From contig JAFAEW010000053.1 of NCBI GenBank assembly GCA_023423835.1, positions 23,458-87,457 on the forward strand: 64,000 nt of DNA, written 5' to 3'. The notes beneath the pieces were generated by a model, which had not been told where the DNA came from, did no database searches, and saw nothing but the letters and a program-made list of their open reading frames with translations. Both the position numbers and the translations under genes were made by a program. Shown one piece after another: positions 9,092-16,040 of the stretch (positions are counted from its first letter, which is position 1; the number at the start of each line of letters is the position of its first letter). Source of the stretch: Bacteroidota bacterium (GTDB lineage Bacteria; Bacteroidota; Bacteroidia; Chitinophagales; Chitinophagaceae).

Positions 9092-9110
9092 TTTGCAACA
9101 CCGTTGCAAA
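9092..9110. promoter_or_regulatory. 19-bp palindromic operator between SCO1-fur and merC
   Basis: TTTGCAAC-ACC-GTTGCAAA is a perfect 8-3-8 inverted repeat. Its first four bases are also the -33 element of the merC promoter. An inverted repeat of this size beside a Fur-family gene, in the shared divergent region, is what an autoregulatory Fur/Zur operator would look like; that reading is inference. Confidence 0.65.
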
Positions 9111-9122
9111 GAATTAAATTTG
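9092..9122 (+). promoter_or_regulatory. merC promoter
   Basis: TTTG at 9092-9095, a 19-bp spacer, then TAAATTTG at 9115-9122: an exact Bacteroidota -33/-7 pair. The ATG is at 9130, 7 nt after the box, so the message should have almost no leader. The palindromic operator covers the -33 element and most of the spacer. Confidence 0.65.
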
Positions 9123-9129
9123 CCTCGGA

Positions 9130-9513
9130 ATGGAAAAAGTCAATTCAAAGATCAACTGGGATGCGCTCGGCATTTTTACATCGATCGCTTGTGCGATTCA
9201 TTGCGCCATTTTACCGGTTGTACTCAGTTCACTTCCACTTTTCGGGATCAACATCATTGATAATACCTTGTTTGAAGTCGTAATGATCCTCCTTGCCTTT
9301 ATTGTTGGAATTTATTCGCTGATGCACGGCTTTAAACACCATGCCGTTTATCTTCCGTTTTATCTTTTTTCAGGAGGAATGATTTTTCTGATTTTGAAAC
9401 AAATCTGGCACCATAATCAATTATGGTTTCTCGTTCCCGCCGTTTCGCTGATTCTCGCCGCCCACTTCCTGAATTACAAATTGAGCAGAAGAACGAAGAG
9501 TTGCCAGTCTTAA
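9130..9513 (+). CDS. MerC-domain membrane protein
   Basis: A polytopic inner-membrane protein of 127 residues with about four transmembrane helices and the MerC signature near the N-terminus, IACAIHCAILPVVLS, whose two Cys and His resemble the metal site of the mercury importer MerC. In Bacteroidota such proteins occur outside mercury operons, often beside Fur-family genes, so uptake or handling of zinc or a similar metal is more likely than mercury resistance; no merA or merR is present here. It has its own promoter overlapped by the palindromic operator, and ends at a bidirectional terminator. Confidence 0.85.
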   Translation: MEKVNSKINWDALGIFTSIACAIHCAILPVVLSSLPLFGINIIDNTLFEVVMILLAFIVGIYSLMHGFKHHAVYLPFYLFSGGMIFLILKQIWHHNQLWFLVPAVSLILAAHFLNYKLSRRTKSCQS

Positions 9514-9523
9514 AACGGCAACC

Positions 9524-9552
9524 AAAAAAACGAAGAATACTCCTCGTTTTTT
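9524..9552. terminator. bidirectional terminator between merC and the acidic-protein gene
   Basis: AAAAAACGAAG / CCTCGTTTTTT form an 11-position stem with one mismatch and a 6-nt loop (AATACT). The flanking A and T runs serve both converging genes. Confidence 0.75.
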
Positions 9553-9585
9553 CCGGTACTGTCTAAGCTGAATTTACGTTGACCC

Positions 9586-10044
9586 TTAATAATCATCCTC
9601 CTCTTCGTCTTCCTCGTCCTCTTGAATGAAAATGATTTCATCTTCTCCGGTATCCCCTTCTTCACCTATATTTTCATCTCCTTCGAAATCGTCTTCTTCG
9701 TCACCTTCAAAATCATCCTCATCGTCATACACAATGGTCAGGTCATCATCGCCATCATCGTCATCTTCCTCGTCATCATCATCTTCCTCCTCGTCCTCAT
9801 CTTCCTCGTCCTCATCTTCCTCGTCCTCATCCTCGTCGGATTCAAACTCAATAATGAGGTCATCTTCCTCCTCTTCCTCCGTGTCGTCGTCATCCTCATA
9901 ATCCTCTTCGTCGGTTAGATCATCTTCATCCTCCGCACCACTTTCTCCGTCACCAATCGCACTTCCGGTAATGTAGTGATCGAAAAGAGATTCTGTCATT
10001 TCATTTTCTTCAATATAGCTGCTATTGTTTGATTGAAATTTCAT
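9586..10044 (-). CDS. extremely acidic Asp/Glu-repeat protein
   Basis: A protein of 152 residues. The first ~35 (MKFQSNNSSYIEENEMTESLFDHYITG and on) look like ordinary sequence; from about residue 38 to the end it is almost entirely Asp and Glu with rare breaks such as DLIIEFES, DLTIVYDDEDDF and EIIFIQED. The repeated acidic-hydrophobic-acidic pattern could bind Ca2+ or basic proteins. No signal peptide, transmembrane segment or known domain is seen. The natural-looking N-terminus and preceding start make it more credible than the poly-Ser frames on the other strand, which are its shadows. Function unknown. Confidence 0.7.
   Translation of the reverse strand: MKFQSNNSSYIEENEMTESLFDHYITGSAIGDGESGAEDEDDLTDEEDYEDDDDTEEEEEDDLIIEFESDEDEDEEDEDEEDEDEEEDDDDEEDDDDGDDDLTIVYDDEDDFEGDEEDDFEGDENIGEEGDTGEDEIIFIQEDEEDEEEDDY
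9801..9830. repeat. 15-bp direct repeat inside the acidic gene
   Basis: CTTCCTCGTCCTCAT occurs twice in tandem (9801-9815 and 9816-9830), with a degenerate copy just before (9783-9800). Each unit encodes five Asp/Glu-type residues in frame, so copy-number slippage would lengthen or shorten the acidic tract without frameshift. Confidence 0.8.
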
Positions 10045-10350
10045 ATAAATTAATTTAAATAATTAGGACAATTCACATGCCATTTAAACTGTGGAAGCGT
10101 CTGAATTGGCGCGATTAAATTACAGAGAATTTTTATTGCAACAGCCGCATTTGATGCCGAAAGTTTTCCCCATGCTTTCCCGAAACGGGATAGAAGAACG
10201 GAGGTTAGAAAACCTCCGTGATTTGTCAAATAAAAAACCCCCTTGAAAGTATCACTAATGTAGCCTTAATGATGCCTCAAATATGAATAAAAAGACGGAG
10301 GAGAAAAATGTGATTTTTCACGTATTTTCAGCGGTTTTCACCTATTCCGG
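10045..10350. other. 306-bp gap, no gene seen
   Basis: The stretch between the trans-sulfuration gene and the acidic-protein gene (both minus strand) has no credible reading frame. It holds a small CCCG-AAA-CGGG inverted repeat (10179-10189), the stronger hairpin at 10198-10219, and an AT-rich stretch just upstream of the acidic gene that should carry its promoter. Confidence 0.6.
10198..10219. other. perfect 9-bp stem hairpin
   Basis: ACGGAGGTT-AGAA-AACCTCCGT is a perfect 9-bp stem with a 4-nt loop. On the minus strand it lies about 130 nt after the trans-sulfuration gene and is followed by the pyrimidine-rich TCTTCT, so it may be a weak terminator or an RNA-processing stem. Confidence 0.55.
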
Positions 10351-11532
10351 TTACGGATACTCCGCAGCCTTTTCGAAGGCCTGTGTCATATCGTCGATGA
10401 TGTATTGCGGATCTTCCAATCCCAGATAAAATCTTACTACCCGGTGTTGCTCATTTTTGGGATCAAACTGTTCATTTGTGAGGTTAGCACAATTCGGCAG
10501 GATGAGCGATTCATATCCGCCCCAACTCACCGCCATCAAAACGTGCCGCAGGGAATTACAGAAAGATTCAATCCGGTCCAGTGATTCCGCTTTCATTACA
10601 AAACTGAACAATCCTCCTGCGCCTTTCATCTGTTTTTTGGCGAGCTCGGACTGGGGAAAGTCTTCATCAAATGGATAGATTACTTTCTCAACCATCGGAT
10701 GTTGTTTTAGAAAAGCAATCAAAACCGGCGTTGTCTGCATGAGTTTTTCCAGTCTCACCGGCAGTGTCCTTAAACCTCTTATCAGGAGCCAGGCATTAAA
10801 GGGCGATATTCCGCTTCCTATATTCAAATACTCGTGGCGGAAGATATTTTCCATCATTACCCTCTTTCCGCATAGAACGCCGGCTACGGTATCGCTGTGT
10901 CCGCCAATATATTTCGTGGCGGATTGCAATACCAGGTCAATTCCGAAGTCGATGGGCTTTTGAAGAAGTGGCGAGCAGTAGCTGTTGTCGCAGATGGTGA
11001 GAATTCCATGCTTTTTTGCAAGTTCCGCAACTTGAGCGAGCGGTTGTATATTATAATTCCAGCTGTTTGGACTTTCAAGATAAATGATCCGGGTATTGGG
11101 GCGAACAGCCGCTTCAAACTCTTCAATTTTCTTCCCTTCCACAAATGTCGTTTCTACATTGAAGCGAGTTAAAAAATCAGTGAATGTTTTTCTCGCCCAG
11201 GTATAGGGATCTTTTATGCTGATGATGTGATCGCCGCTTTTTGTGTTTGCCAGCACACTTGCAAAAATTGCAGAGGCACCACTGTTGAAAACCAGGGCGT
11301 CTTCCGCATTGTCTAAAGCCGCCAGTTTTTTCCGAAGAATCTCCACCGTTGGGTTCAATCCCCTCGTGTACAACCAGGTATAATATTCGTCGGAAAAAGT
11401 TTTTCTCAACTCGTCAACTGTCTTAAACGCAAAATTGCTTGTTTGAATAATTGGCGGTGCGATGGCTCTGAAGTAGTTCTCACGATCCTCGGCAAGTTCT
11501 GTTATGATATAAGAAAGATCCATTTCGGGCAT
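10351..11532 (-). CDS. PLP-dependent trans-sulfuration enzyme (Cys/Met metabolism family)
   Basis: A protein of 393 residues from the chosen start. The family covers cystathionine gamma-synthase, beta- and gamma-lyases and methionine gamma-lyase. Seen: the PLP-phosphate loop NSGASAIFASVLA, YLESPNSWNYNIQPL, the aspartate region TICDNSYCSPLLQKPIDFGIDLV, and the PLP-lysine motif SATKYIGGHSD. YTRGLNPTVEILRKKLA is also typical. Which reaction it runs cannot be decided by eye. The ATG at 11532 (MPEMDLSYI) is preferred over 11613, because the extra 27 residues are lysine/asparagine-rich and do not look like the family. It diverges from the MerR gene. Confidence 0.88.
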   Translation of the reverse strand: MPEMDLSYIITELAEDRENYFRAIAPPIIQTSNFAFKTVDELRKTFSDEYYTWLYTRGLNPTVEILRKKLAALDNAEDALVFNSGASAIFASVLANTKSGDHIISIKDPYTWARKTFTDFLTRFNVETTFVEGKKIEEFEAAVRPNTRIIYLESPNSWNYNIQPLAQVAELAKKHGILTICDNSYCSPLLQKPIDFGIDLVLQSATKYIGGHSDTVAGVLCGKRVMMENIFRHEYLNIGSGISPFNAWLLIRGLRTLPVRLEKLMQTTPVLIAFLKQHPMVEKVIYPFDEDFPQSELAKKQMKGAGGLFSFVMKAESLDRIESFCNSLRHVLMAVSWGGYESLILPNCANLTNEQFDPKNEQHRVVRFYLGLEDPQYIIDDMTQAFEKAAEYP

Positions 11533-11698
11533 GCTAATATTTTTTTTGGTAAAGATACTTCCGTATCCATTTTTGCTGATCTGTTTTTGTATTCCTAAAT
11601 TCTTCCCATTCATTCACAATAATCATACATTTATCCGTTTTTGCACGTTGTTTGTAAAACATTCATCTTTCTAAAAAAATGATTACTATTTTTACAAC

Positions 11699-12304
11699 AT
11701 GCGGCAATTAGATTTATTCGGATACATTGAGGAGGAAAAAAAGGATGCGGAACCAAACATTGATTCCGTTGCTTCTCCGGTAAATCTCGTATTTGTTGAA
11801 CAGGAGGATAAAAAAAGCGTGCCTGTTGAAGAAGTAAAAATCGATGAAAAAGCAGAAAATCCGCCGTCGGCGCCGCTGCACCACCAGGCGGAGAAAAAAA
11901 CCCCGTCAAAAAGAGGAAGAAAATCGTATAAGGAGATTGATGCTGAAATCGTAAATCTCTCGCTGCCCGATGATGAAGAACTTTTCAGAAAACAGTATTA
12001 TCCCATCAGTGAGGTGGCAGGATGGTTTTCTGTAAACGCCTCTCTGATCCGTTTCTGGGAAAATGAGTTCGATATTTTAAAACCACGGAAAACCCGGAAA
12101 GGAGACCGGCTGTTCAGACCCGAAGATGTAAAGAATATCCGGCTGATCTATTATCTCCTGCGGCAAAAAAAATATTCGATCGAAGGCGCAAAAAAGTTTT
12201 TAAAAGAAAATAAAAACAGAGCCGACAGTCAGATGCAATTATTGGAATTATTGACCCGATTCAAGTCGTTTTTATTAGAATGGAAGGCAAATCTCGACAC
12301 ATGA
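11699..12304 (+). CDS. MerR-family transcriptional regulator
   Basis: A protein of 201 residues. The first ~90 are charged low-complexity sequence (MRQLDLFGYIEEEKKDAEP, then Lys/Glu/Pro-rich stretches ending in a basic patch SKRGRKSYKEID). A MerR-type winged helix follows at ~98-170: YYPISEVAGWFSVNASLIRFWENEF, then RLFRPEDVKNIRLIYYLLRQKKYSIEGAKKFL. There is no C-terminal effector domain, as in the compact Bacteroidota MerR group often found in core genome. The start is an ATG 4 nt after a TATTTTTA box. Its stop overlaps the start of the thioredoxin-fold gene (ATGA). Confidence 0.88.
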   Translation: MRQLDLFGYIEEEKKDAEPNIDSVASPVNLVFVEQEDKKSVPVEEVKIDEKAENPPSAPLHHQAEKKTPSKRGRKSYKEIDAEIVNLSLPDDEELFRKQYYPISEVAGWFSVNASLIRFWENEFDILKPRKTRKGDRLFRPEDVKNIRLIYYLLRQKKYSIEGAKKFLKENKNRADSQMQLLELLTRFKSFLLEWKANLDT

Positions 12305-12822
12305 AAACAGTACTATCCTTGTTAATTTCCCTCGCTTTTTGTCAGCTATTACCTGCGCAATCCTTTTTTGAAACGAGCCGTGCTTCTGATGGTTCAAAGG
12401 TGTTAAACGGATTGATCAGCAGAAGCGATATTGAGGACGACAGCAGCTTTTCCTGGTTTCAGCAGAACTACAAATTGGGAAGGGCAGACCAGTCTGCCGT
12501 GGATGCTTTTAAGAAACATCGCAATGATTTTCAGATGGTCATCTTTGCCGGAAGCTGGTGTGAAGACACCCACAATCTCTTGCCTGTTTTTTACCGGCTT
12601 ACCGATCTTTCAGATTTTCCGGATAGCAGCATCAGCTTAATTGGTGTAAAGGAGGATAAAACAACCGCTGATGGTTTAACGGAGGCGTTTGCCATTGAGG
12701 AAGTTCCGACATTTATCGTAATGTACAAAGGAAAGGAAGTGGGACGAGTGGTAGAGTATGGAAAATATGGAACGATTGATAAAGAATTGGGAGAGATAGT
12801 AGCCGGGTTGCCATCAAATTGA
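12301..12822 (+). CDS. secreted thioredoxin-fold protein with a single active-site cysteine
   Basis: A protein of 173 residues with a signal peptide (MKTVLSLLISLAFCQLLPAQS) and a thioredoxin-like domain: VIFAGSWCEDTHNLLPVFYRL, then EEVPTFIVMYKGKEVGRVVEY, which contains the cis-Pro loop (VPT). The usual CxxC is WCEDT, so the second cysteine is missing, arguing against a simple disulfide reductase; a monothiol reductase or peroxidase-like role is possible. The ATG at 12301 overlaps the MerR stop by 4 bp, indicating translational coupling. Its 3' end overlaps the convergent MscS gene by 9 bp. Confidence 0.85.
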   Translation: MKTVLSLLISLAFCQLLPAQSFFETSRASDGSKVLNGLISRSDIEDDSSFSWFQQNYKLGRADQSAVDAFKKHRNDFQMVIFAGSWCEDTHNLLPVFYRLTDLSDFPDSSISLIGVKEDKTTADGLTEAFAIEEVPTFIVMYKGKEVGRVVEYGKYGTIDKELGEIVAGLPSN

Positions 12823-13887
12823 GTTTGAGTTGGTGGCAATGGGCGTATCATTCTTTTTTAAAATATCGAGAACCGATAAGATCAATTGCTGATGTTGGCG
12901 GTTAAAATCATCCAGCGAAATTTCCATTCCCTTAAAATATTCTATCGAAATCAGGTTTCCGCTTTTCCCGGTGGACGACAGCCAGACAGTAAATGAGATC
13001 AGCTCTTTTTCCGACAAAATTTTCCGGATGTCATTTAAGGTATGAACAATGTTTTCTGTGGGAACATTCACTGCCACTTCAATTTTTATTTCACCTCGTC
13101 TTTGCGTTCGAAGGGAAAGATTATCCAGAATAGTATCCACCATTTGTTTGTTGGGAACGGTAATATAGGTTTTCTGATCGGTTCTGATGCGGGTGCTTCT
13201 GAGGCCAATACGCTCTACCGTGCCCGTAAATGATTGTACTTTCACGGTATCGCCGGTAGTAAAGGGTTTATCGAAAAAAATAATAAAGGAAGCGATAAGA
13301 TTTTCAAGGCTTTCCCTTGTGGCCAGCGCAATGGCAGCACCCACAATGCTCAAACCGGTTAATAACTTTGTAACATCATAATCGAACGTTATTTTAAGTA
13401 TGAGAATTGCACCAAGGATATAGAAAATCACCTTGAAAAAATCGCGGAAAAAAACAACAAACTGTCCTTCCCGTGCATTTTTATTTATGCTCGCTTTCTC
13501 TTCAAAAAGAAGTGCTCCAAATCTTATAAATCCGATACAAAAGCGGATAAATGCAATAATTAAAACAGTATTGGCGATTCCCTCCAGTAAAGCCTGGAAT
13601 GAGATTTTGTAAATATTGAACTTGAGGATATCGGGAAAATTGAGTTTGCTTAGCGATATGATAATTACAAATAAAAAAATGAATGTTTCAAGCGGCTTAA
13701 CGATGTCCTGGAGGAAGGAAGCGTTATGATGTCGCCTGTCTGATTTAATCAGCAGTTTTAGTATTCCCGATCCTACATATTTCGATAAAATTCTTTTTAC
13801 AAAAAGTGCCAGTAAAATTACGGCAGTCACTTCAAGATAAAGCGAGAGCGGATTGTTGAAGAATGTTTGTGATAAAAAGTCCTTCAT
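12814..13887 (-). CDS. MscS-family mechanosensitive channel
   Basis: A membrane channel of 357 residues that releases solutes under hypo-osmotic stress. Several N-terminal helices (LEVTAVILLALFVKRIL, FIFLFVIIISLS, NTVLIIAFIRFCIGFIRFG, VIFYILGAILIL) lead into the pore-lining helix GLSIVGAAIALATRESLENLIASFIIFFDKPF. The beta domain GDTVKVQSFTGTVERIGLRSTRIRTDQKTYITVPN follows. It is the last gene of a minus-strand run with a secreted protein, lpxH and a gamma-glutamylcyclotransferase upstream. Confidence 0.92.
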   Translation of the reverse strand: MKDFLSQTFFNNPLSLYLEVTAVILLALFVKRILSKYVGSGILKLLIKSDRRHHNASFLQDIVKPLETFIFLFVIIISLSKLNFPDILKFNIYKISFQALLEGIANTVLIIAFIRFCIGFIRFGALLFEEKASINKNAREGQFVVFFRDFFKVIFYILGAILILKITFDYDVTKLLTGLSIVGAAIALATRESLENLIASFIIFFDKPFTTGDTVKVQSFTGTVERIGLRSTRIRTDQKTYITVPNKQMVDTILDNLSLRTQRRGEIKIEVAVNVPTENIVHTLNDIRKILSEKELISFTVWLSSTGKSGNLISIEYFKGMEISLDDFNRQHQQLILSVLDILKKNDTPIATNSNSI

Positions 13888-13892
13888 CGGTT

Positions 13893-14714
13893 TTATTTTG
13901 TAAGAGAATAAAGAAACAAACCCGATGGGATTAATACAAATAAATTAGAGCGGTCGAGATAGAACTTTAAGATGTGCCCTTCGGTCAATGGCATTGTCAT
14001 CGAACTTTCGGTGAAGGTTTTGGGGTGTAGAAAGACCAGTTTGCCATCCTTTTGGCCCACGAGTTCGTTATTGGCTACCTGAACGTTTGTGAGATCTTTG
14101 GCGGGCAGTTTTTGTTTCAATGATCCATTATAATCGAAGATCAGCCAACCATAATTTTGGTCAAACAGGTAAATAAAATTGTTTTGATCAATGATTGTAT
14201 TTGGATTAAAGGTGAAATTAAACAATAGCCGGAAATCATTGAATCGTTGTAATATCCTGCCATTATCATCAATCTTTTTGATGGTGTTATCGATCGGGTC
14301 AAATATCCAATAGTTATTGTCGAAACTTTGGCTGAATGCTGTTACCTCTGGAATTCCCGCCTTCCGCAGATCGATCCTGTTTCTAAAACTCAAATACCGA
14401 TCGAGCACGACGATGGTTGCGAAGTCTTTATAGAAAACCGCGATTTTCAATGGATTATTTACGTCAAGCGAGGCGATGTCGCCGTATTTTCTTACCTCAT
14501 TGTACACTGCCAGCGAATCGAAACGGTCATTGATTTTTTTTATTTGGTTGCTTTCGGATATGAGATAAATGTTTTGAAAATTGTCAACATAAAAATCGGA
14601 GAAACTTCCGGCCAGAGAAGCAACCGGTTTTTGGGTCGCGAGGTTGCCGGGAGGCTGCGCTTCAACCCACAGAAATCTAAAAGACAGAAGAAACAGTGCG
14701 GTTAATTTTCCCAT
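13893..14714 (-). CDS. secreted beta-propeller-like protein of unknown function
   Basis: A protein of 273 residues beginning with a signal peptide (MGKLTALFLLSFRFLWVEAQ). The rest is a series of short blade-like units such as FYVDNFQNIYLISESNQIKKIN, NYWIFDPIDNTIKKID and FIYLFDQNYGWLIFDYNG, which suggest a beta-propeller, though no named family is recognised. The start overlaps the end of lpxH by 13 bp and the stop is 5 bp before MscS, so it belongs to this operon. Its position beside a lipid A enzyme hints at an envelope role; that is inference. Confidence 0.8.
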   Translation of the reverse strand: MGKLTALFLLSFRFLWVEAQPPGNLATQKPVASLAGSFSDFYVDNFQNIYLISESNQIKKINDRFDSLAVYNEVRKYGDIASLDVNNPLKIAVFYKDFATIVVLDRYLSFRNRIDLRKAGIPEVTAFSQSFDNNYWIFDPIDNTIKKIDDNGRILQRFNDFRLLFNFTFNPNTIIDQNNFIYLFDQNYGWLIFDYNGSLKQKLPAKDLTNVQVANNELVGQKDGKLVFLHPKTFTESSMTMPLTEGHILKFYLDRSNLFVLIPSGLFLYSLTK

Positions 14715-15460
14715 TTTTTTAATTCCACTTTTTCACCGTCAAAAACTGCATAGGTAAAATCCCTGATCCAATCGCCGAGATTAATGTAAGTGCTCGTATG
14801 TCCGAGGTTGTATTCCATTGGGAAATGCCTGTGTCCGAAAATAAAATAATCGAAATGTTCCTTCGCCAGTGTTTGGCGGCAGAATAAGATGAGCCATTCC
14901 TTATCTTCTCCCAAAAACTTTTTATCGGCCTGCATGGTTTTGACACGGCTTTTCCGGCTGAAGTAATTTGCCAGCCCGATTCCCCAGTCCGGATGCAGAA
15001 TGCCAAACAGCCACTGGCTTATTTTACTGCGAAAGATTTTTTTCAGGAACTTATATTTCTTGTCCCCCGGGCCCAATCCATCGCCGTGTCCGAGAAGAAA
15101 TTTCTTTCCATTCCATTCGTAGCTCTTTGGATGATGATAAACCGGGATACCGAATTCCTTCTCAAAATATCCGTTCATCCACATATCGTGGTTTCCCACA
15201 AAAAACGTTACCGGTATTCCGCTATCTGTAAGCGCTGCAAGCTTTCCAAACAACCGGGTAAATCCTTTTGGAACAACCGTTTTGTATTCATACCAAAAGT
15301 CAAACATATCACCCAATATAAAGATGCCCGCTGCATCTTCTTCTATTGCATCGAGCAACGCGATTACCTTTTTTTCCCGTTGGAGGCTACCTGCATGGTC
15401 GGGAATGCCGAGGTGAAAATCTGAAAGGAAATAAATTTTTTTACCAGGCTGTATTTCCAT
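14702..15460 (-). CDS. lpxH: UDP-2,3-diacylglucosamine pyrophosphohydrolase
   Basis: A calcineurin-like phosphoesterase of 252 residues that hydrolyses UDP-2,3-diacylglucosamine to lipid X in lipid A synthesis at the inner membrane. The complete metal-site series is visible: SDFHLG, GDMFDFW, GNHD, GHGDG and GHRH. FWYEY and the helical insert (KKIFRSKISQWLFGILHPDWGIGLANYF) fit the LpxH-type enzyme of Bacteroidota. It lies in a tight minus-strand operon, 4 bp after the gamma-glutamylcyclotransferase gene and overlapping the secreted propeller-like gene by 13 bp. Confidence 0.9.
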   Translation of the reverse strand: MEIQPGKKIYFLSDFHLGIPDHAGSLQREKKVIALLDAIEEDAAGIFILGDMFDFWYEYKTVVPKGFTRLFGKLAALTDSGIPVTFFVGNHDMWMNGYFEKEFGIPVYHHPKSYEWNGKKFLLGHGDGLGPGDKKYKFLKKIFRSKISQWLFGILHPDWGIGLANYFSRKSRVKTMQADKKFLGEDKEWLILFCRQTLAKEHFDYFIFGHRHFPMEYNLGHTSTYINLGDWIRDFTYAVFDGEKVELKKWEN

Positions 15461-15464
15461 TCGA

Positions 15465-15893
15465 TTACATCCAGTTTTTCATTTTCAAATAATCTGAAAC
15501 CCTTCCGCCCGGAAAAACCGGTTTGTCATCCACATTTCCGAGATACCAATAAATCCACGCGTCCAGCTCTTTGTCATTGAAGTGCGCTTTACACAATTCT
15601 CTTCTATAGAGCGGCGTTTCGCCTTCTTCCACCGTCACGTTCTCGTATTGATCCAACTGCCCGATAGCATAATTGAATTCATCGGGGTTCTTGATGGTAT
15701 AGAGTTCACCATACAAATACGAATTCCCGTCGAAAGGTTTTGCAACGGGATAACTGCCCATATCGAAAAGGCGTCCTCTTACCTTTGCTTCTCCTATCAA
15801 GGTGAAATAACGGCTCACATATTCGTAGGCAGCCTGCTGAAAACCGCTCATTAACGATCCGTAGACAAATAAACTTTTGATCCTATTCTCCAT
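15465..15893 (-). CDS. gamma-glutamylcyclotransferase (AIG2-like) family protein
   Basis: A small cytoplasmic protein of 142 residues of the GGCT/AIG2 fold. The substrate-binding VYGSLMSGF (residues 10-18) and the acidic catalytic region IGQLDQYENVTVEEGETPLYRRE are in the expected places. Members convert gamma-glutamyl amino acids or related amines to 5-oxoproline, but many bacterial ones are uncharacterised. It is the first gene of the lpxH/MscS operon. Confidence 0.88.
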   Translation of the reverse strand: MENRIKSLFVYGSLMSGFQQAAYEYVSRYFTLIGEAKVRGRLFDMGSYPVAKPFDGNSYLYGELYTIKNPDEFNYAIGQLDQYENVTVEEGETPLYRRELCKAHFNDKELDAWIYWYLGNVDDKPVFPGGRVSDYLKMKNWM

Positions 15894-15983
15894 AAAAAAG
15901 ATATTTTAAAATGAAAAAATGGCCGCTGTTTTTCCATTCATTCATTGCTTCTAAGATAGAAAATATCCACCGTCATTATCTAT

Positions 15984-16022
15984 AAAAAAGAAGCTGACTC
16001 AAAACCGAGACAGCTCTTTTTT
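15984..16022 (-). terminator. ftsH terminator
   Basis: AGCTGACTC / GAGACAGCT form a 9-position stem with one mismatch around AAAACC. On the minus strand the stem is followed by CTTTTTTAT. It sits about 20 bp after the ftsH stop; the A/T flanks could also work in the other direction. Confidence 0.75.
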
Positions 16023-16040
16023 ATGCGATCATTTATTTCC

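Noticed and set aside
9130..9513. Mercury resistance operon
   Set aside because: Only a MerC-domain protein is present; no merA, merP or merT, and the nearest MerR-fold gene is distant and unrelated.
9622..9918. Plus-strand poly-Ser and hydrophobic frames antisense to the acidic gene
   Set aside because: They are shadows of the Asp/Glu repeat: GAx/GAy codons read backwards give Ser, Val, Leu and Ile runs. The minus-strand frame has a natural N-terminus.
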